This document shows positions 61,300-64,000 of a stretch of DNA of 64,000 bases, piece by piece. Below the pieces are notes generated by a model that was not told where the DNA came from, ran no database searches, and worked only from the letters and a program-made list of their open reading frames with translations. Position 1 is the first letter of the stretch, and each line of letters begins with the position of its first letter. The DNA comes from Thermoanaerobaculia bacterium. GTDB taxonomy: Bacteria; Acidobacteriota; Thermoanaerobaculia; Multivoradales; JAIOJS01. The stretch is from positions 147,542 to 211,541 of the forward strand of contig JAUIDB010000004.1 in the NCBI GenBank assembly GCA_030429235.1. Direction: 5' to 3'. The translations under genes were made by a program, and so were the position numbers.

Positions 61300-62283
61300 T
61301 CAGCCCTTGGCTTCGCGGATCGCCGCCGTGATGGCCGGCACGACCTCGTGCAGGTCGCCGACGATCCCGTAGTCCGAAACCGAAAAGATCGGCGCGTTGG
61401 CGTCCTTATTGATCGCCACCACGCAGCCCGATCCCTTCATGCCGACCAGGTGCTGGATGGCGCCCGAGATTCCAGCCGCCAGATAGAGCTTGGGAGCGAC
61501 CGTCTGGCCACTCGACCCGATCTGGCGATCGCGCGGCAACCAGCCGTTGTCGATCACCGGACGGCTGGCGCCGATGTCCGCGCCGAGTACGCTGGCGAGT
61601 TCCTCGATGACCGGCATCTTGTCGGCACCGCCGACCCCACGGCCTGCGGCCACGATCACCGCCGCCTTGCTGAGGTCGACCTCCTCCTCGCCCGCCTGCT
61701 CGATCCCGATCAGATCGCGGTCCTGCTGCGCGCCGTCGACGGCCAGGCTGGACACGGTGCCAGTCCCCGGAGCCAGCTCGTCGGACGAGAACACCGCCGA
61801 TTGGATCGAAACGAAGACCGGACCGCTGCCCTTGGTGCGCACCTTCGCCTGCAACTTGCCACCGAGCACCGGGCGCAACCAGAGGATGGCACCAGCCTCG
61901 ACCTCGAAACCGGCCACTCCGGAAACCACACTGCCGCCGACCTGTTGGGCTAGTCGGGGGAAGTAGTCCATCGACTGGTAGCTGTGGGCAAAGAGCACGT
62001 AGGCCGGAGCCGCTGACTGCAGGGCCCCCTTCAACGCCCCGACGTAGGCACCGGGGGTATACGGTGTCAGCACCGGGTCATCGGCCACGTGCACGGTGTC
62101 GAGAGCGCAGCGACCAGCGATGTCAGCGGCCAAACCACCGACATCGGTACCGAGTACTACCGCGTGGACGGCGCCACCGGTCTGTTGCGCCAGTTGCTGC
62201 CCGGCGGTGATCAGTTCGTCCGACTGACGATGGAGCGCGCCATCACGCTGCTGCAGTACGACCCAGATATCTTGTCCGCTCAT
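61300..62283 (-). CDS. etfA: Electron transfer flavoprotein subunit alpha
   Basis: A 327-residue subunit that binds FAD with EtfB and passes electrons from acyl-CoA dehydrogenases to the quinone pool. The C-terminal FAD domain is clear: [40 protein letters not shown] (core GRGVGG), [26 protein letters not shown] (core [17 protein letters not shown]) and [21 protein letters not shown]. Start ATG 62283 overlaps the etfB stop by one base. Confidence 0.96.
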   Translation of the reverse strand: MSGQDIWVVLQQRDGALHRQSDELITAGQQLAQQTGGAVHAVVLGTDVGGLAADIAGRCALDTVHVADDPVLTPYTPGAYVGALKGALQSAAPAYVLFAHSYQSMDYFPRLAQQVGGSVVSGVAGFEVEAGAILWLRPVLGGKLQAKVRTKGSGPVFVSIQSAVFSSDELAPGTGTVSSLAVDGAQQDRDLIGIEQAGEEEVDLSKAAVIVAAGRGVGGADKMPVIEELASVLGADIGASRPVIDNGWLPRDRQIGSSGQTVAPKLYLAAGISGAIQHLVGMKGSGCVVAINKDANAPIFSVSDYGIVGDLHEVVPAITAAIREAKG

Positions 62284-63071
62284 CAGAGAACCCTCGCTTC
62301 CTTCTGTAGCTTGTCGACCAGTAGGGCGGCCACTTCCTCGGGGCTACCCTCCAACATCTCCGCCCCCTTGCCACTGGCGGGGAAGTCGACGGAGACGATC
62401 TCGACGCCGGCGCCGGCGTGGCCGATCGCCGACGGGTCGAGACCGAGATCGCTCGGACTCGGCGTGTCGATCGGCTTGCGCTTGGCCTTCATGATCCCCT
62501 TGAGCGAGGCGTAGCGTGGATGGTTGATCCCCGCCTGGACCTCGATGACCGCCGGCAGTGCGAGGTTCGAGACTTCGTTGAGCCCTCCCTCCATCTCCCG
62601 CGTCACCTTGCAGGTCCCCTCCCCCATCTCCACGCCCATGACGAGCCAGGAGTGGGGCCAGTCGAGAAATCCGGCCAGCACCGAACCGGTCGCTCCGTAG
62701 CCGACATCGTCCGACTGGGACCCCGTGAACACGATTTCGCACTCCTCCCGAGCGATCGCCGCCGCGAGGGCGCGGCCGTTCGACATCGCGTCGCCGCCCT
62801 CGAAGGCGGCATCGGAGAGATGCACCGCGCGGTGGGCGCCCAGGGCCAAGGCCTTGCGCAGAGCCTCGGCGGCCCGAGCCGGACCGATGGTGAACACGAT
62901 GACCTCGCCTCCCTTGGCCTCGGCGATCGAGATCGCCTCCTCCAGGGCGAACTCGTCGCTCTCGTTGATCACGAACGGTACTTCACTCTCGTCGATCCAG
63001 CGGCCGTCTCCCGCCAGGCGCAAGCGCGCCTCGGAGTCAGGGACCTGCTTGATGCAGACTGCGATCTTCAT
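62283..63071 (-). CDS. etfB: Electron transfer flavoprotein subunit beta
   Basis: A 262-residue partner of EtfA. It opens MKIAVCIKQVPDSEARLRL and has INESDEFALEEAI, VFTGSQSDDVGYGATGSVLAG (AMP/nucleotide loop), PAVIEVQAGINHPRYASLKGIMKAKRKPI (the recognition-loop region contacting dehydrogenases; core NHPRYASLKGIMKAK). ATG 63071 is preceded by GGGAGG. The pair supports fatty-acid or amino-acid beta-oxidation. Confidence 0.96.
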   Translation of the reverse strand: MKIAVCIKQVPDSEARLRLAGDGRWIDESEVPFVINESDEFALEEAISIAEAKGGEVIVFTIGPARAAEALRKALALGAHRAVHLSDAAFEGGDAMSNGRALAAAIAREECEIVFTGSQSDDVGYGATGSVLAGFLDWPHSWLVMGVEMGEGTCKVTREMEGGLNEVSNLALPAVIEVQAGINHPRYASLKGIMKAKRKPIDTPSPSDLGLDPSAIGHAGAGVEIVSVDFPASGKGAEMLEGSPEEVAALLVDKLQKEARVL

Positions 63072-63280
63072 ACTCCAGCCTCCCGATCGGCCACTCGGCA
63101 CGCTGCCCTGCCAACGAACTGACAGTGACGGTCGCCCACAGAGAACCGATCCTCTGTTTTTTCGTAGTGGATTCGTCTGGCGCGGACTGTGGAGGATGGT
63201 CCCCCTCGCCGCTTCCGGGCGGGTTGCGCGCCGCTCGTCAGGATATCACGTACTCAGGCTCTTCGATCGCCGCGAGAGCG

Positions 63281-63309
63281 TGGACACTCCCCCTCGCGCG
63301 TGCTACTTT
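63281..63309 (+). promoter_or_regulatory. Promoter of tolQ
   Basis: TGGACA (63281-63286), 17-bp spacer, TACTTT (63304-63309), with the ATG at 63319 only 9 nt beyond. Confidence 0.55.
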
Positions 63310-63318
63310 GTCGCCCCT

Positions 63319-64000
63319 ATGGAGACCTACGTAGCGAGCAGTTGGTTGAGCCTGGGATTCTGGAACGCCGCCGAACCCGGCGGGGGCGAGTCGATCATCG
63401 ATCTCTTCCTCGGTGGCGGCATCATGGGCAAGATCGTCTTCGCGATCCTGGCCCTCTTTTCGCTCGCCTCCTGGACCATCATGATCGGCAAGTACCTCCA
63501 ACTCGGACGGGCCGGACGGCACAGCAAACGCTTCCTCGACACCTTTCGTCGCAGCCGCAAGTTCAGTGAGGTCAACGCCGCCACCGGGCAGTACTTCGCC
63601 TCCCCCCTGGTCGGGCTGTTTCAGGCCGGCTACGTCGAGGTCGATGCGCAGGTCAAAGCCAAACGGGAGGGAGAACCCACCGGGAGCTCCTACCGTCTCA
63701 AGTCCCTGACCGCGGTGGAGCGGAGTCTGCGGCGCGCCATGGCCGTCGAACTCCAGCTCTTGACCAAGGGAACTGCCTTTCTCGCGACCACGGCCTCGGC
63801 GAGCCCCTTCATCGGACTGTTCGGTACAGTGTGGGGGATCATGGTCGCGTTCTCGGACATCGGAGTCACCGGATCCACCTCGATCGTGGCGGTGGCGCCA
63901 GGAATCGCCGAGGCCCTGATCAACACCTACTGGGTGCGCTTCAACCGTCGCGGCAGGGGGCGCGCCGGGTTCAACCACGCGCAGGCGGTCGCCAACACGC
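63319..64000 (+). CDS. tolQ: TolQ/ExbB proton-channel protein, 3' incomplete
   Basis: About 227 residues are visible before the window ends. Helix 1 is IMGKIVFAILALFSLASWTIMI (about 35-56). The cytoplasmic part follows, then helix 2 at about 155-180 with the TolQ signature SASPFIGLFGTVWGIMVAF and APGIAEALI. These proteins with TolR/ExbD turn proton flow into force for TolA or TonB; GTVWGIM and SLASWTIMI favour TolQ. After APGIAEALI (about 63920) the usual third helix is missing and is replaced by an arginine-rich, unrelated-looking stretch, so the last ~80 bp are suspect. Confidence 0.85.
   Translation, partial: METYVASSWLSLGFWNAAEPGGGESIIDLFLGGGIMGKIVFAILALFSLASWTIMIGKYLQLGRAGRHSKRFLDTFRRSRKFSEVNAATGQYFASPLVGLFQAGYVEVDAQVKAKREGEPTGSSYRLKSLTAVERSLRRAMAVELQLLTKGTAFLATTASASPFIGLFGTVWGIMVAFSDIGVTGSTSIVAVAPGIAEALINTYWVRFNRRGRGRAGFNHAQAVANT

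Overview
This is 64 kb of a GC-rich, Gram-negative bacterial chromosome with dense housekeeping genes and no phage, insertion sequence, CRISPR array or rRNA that I can see. LPS-export genes (LptB, an LptC/LptA-type protein, an LptF-LptG fusion), MlaFED, CarD, and a regulatory PTS with HPr kinase and RapZ suggest an Acidobacteriota-like or deep deltaproteobacterial-type diderm. That placement is inference: there is no marker gene such as 16S rRNA.

Layout. 1-1.8 kb: 5' end of a secreted GH44-like glycosidase, tRNA-Leu(UAA) followed by a tandem repeat array, and a DinB protein. 1.9-7.9 kb: six overlapping lysine-biosynthesis genes (dapE-lysC-dapB-dapA-dapD-lysA, minus strand), divergent from an HTH-ACT protein that may regulate them. 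8.7-14.5 kb: dnaB, mlaE-mlaF-mlaD (MlaD carries an extra barrel-like C-terminus) and radA. 14.5-21.1 kb (minus): recQ, a secreted beta-helix protein, purC and a large cyclase-like protein. 21.1-28.7 kb: two orphan peptide-type ABC ATPases, then a TolC/Yip1/MacA/MacB efflux cluster. 28.7-31.2 kb: a nitrilase-family hydrolase, a TauE/SafE transporter and an M23 peptidase. 31.2-32.5 kb: a second repeat array behind tRNA-Leu(CAA), divergent from carD.

32.7-56.8 kb is one long plus-strand block: TPR protein, priA, accA, recJ, lptC/A, lptB, rpoN, hpf, ptsN, hprK, rapZ, ptsH, ptsI, a cupin, a lipoprotein, miaB, a bifunctional-nuclease-family gene, parA, parB, a small membrane protein and lptFG. Envelope LPS export, sigma-54, PTS-type phosphorelay regulation and chromosome partition thus lie together. 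56.8-64 kb: polX and metK, a divergent DUF84/TrmH pair, etfBA, and the start of tolQ.

The most unusual signals are these. (1) Both tRNA-Leu genes are followed by tandem ~90-102 bp units, each carrying an antisense copy of that tRNA's own 3' end inside a large hairpin. (2) parAB encodes a ParB with a non-canonical recognition helix, and two perfect 16-bp palindromes unlike canonical parS lie just upstream. (3) Several sigma-70-like promoters sit 5-10 nt from start codons, suggesting leaderless mRNAs. (4) The tolQ homology stops abruptly about 80 bp before the window end.
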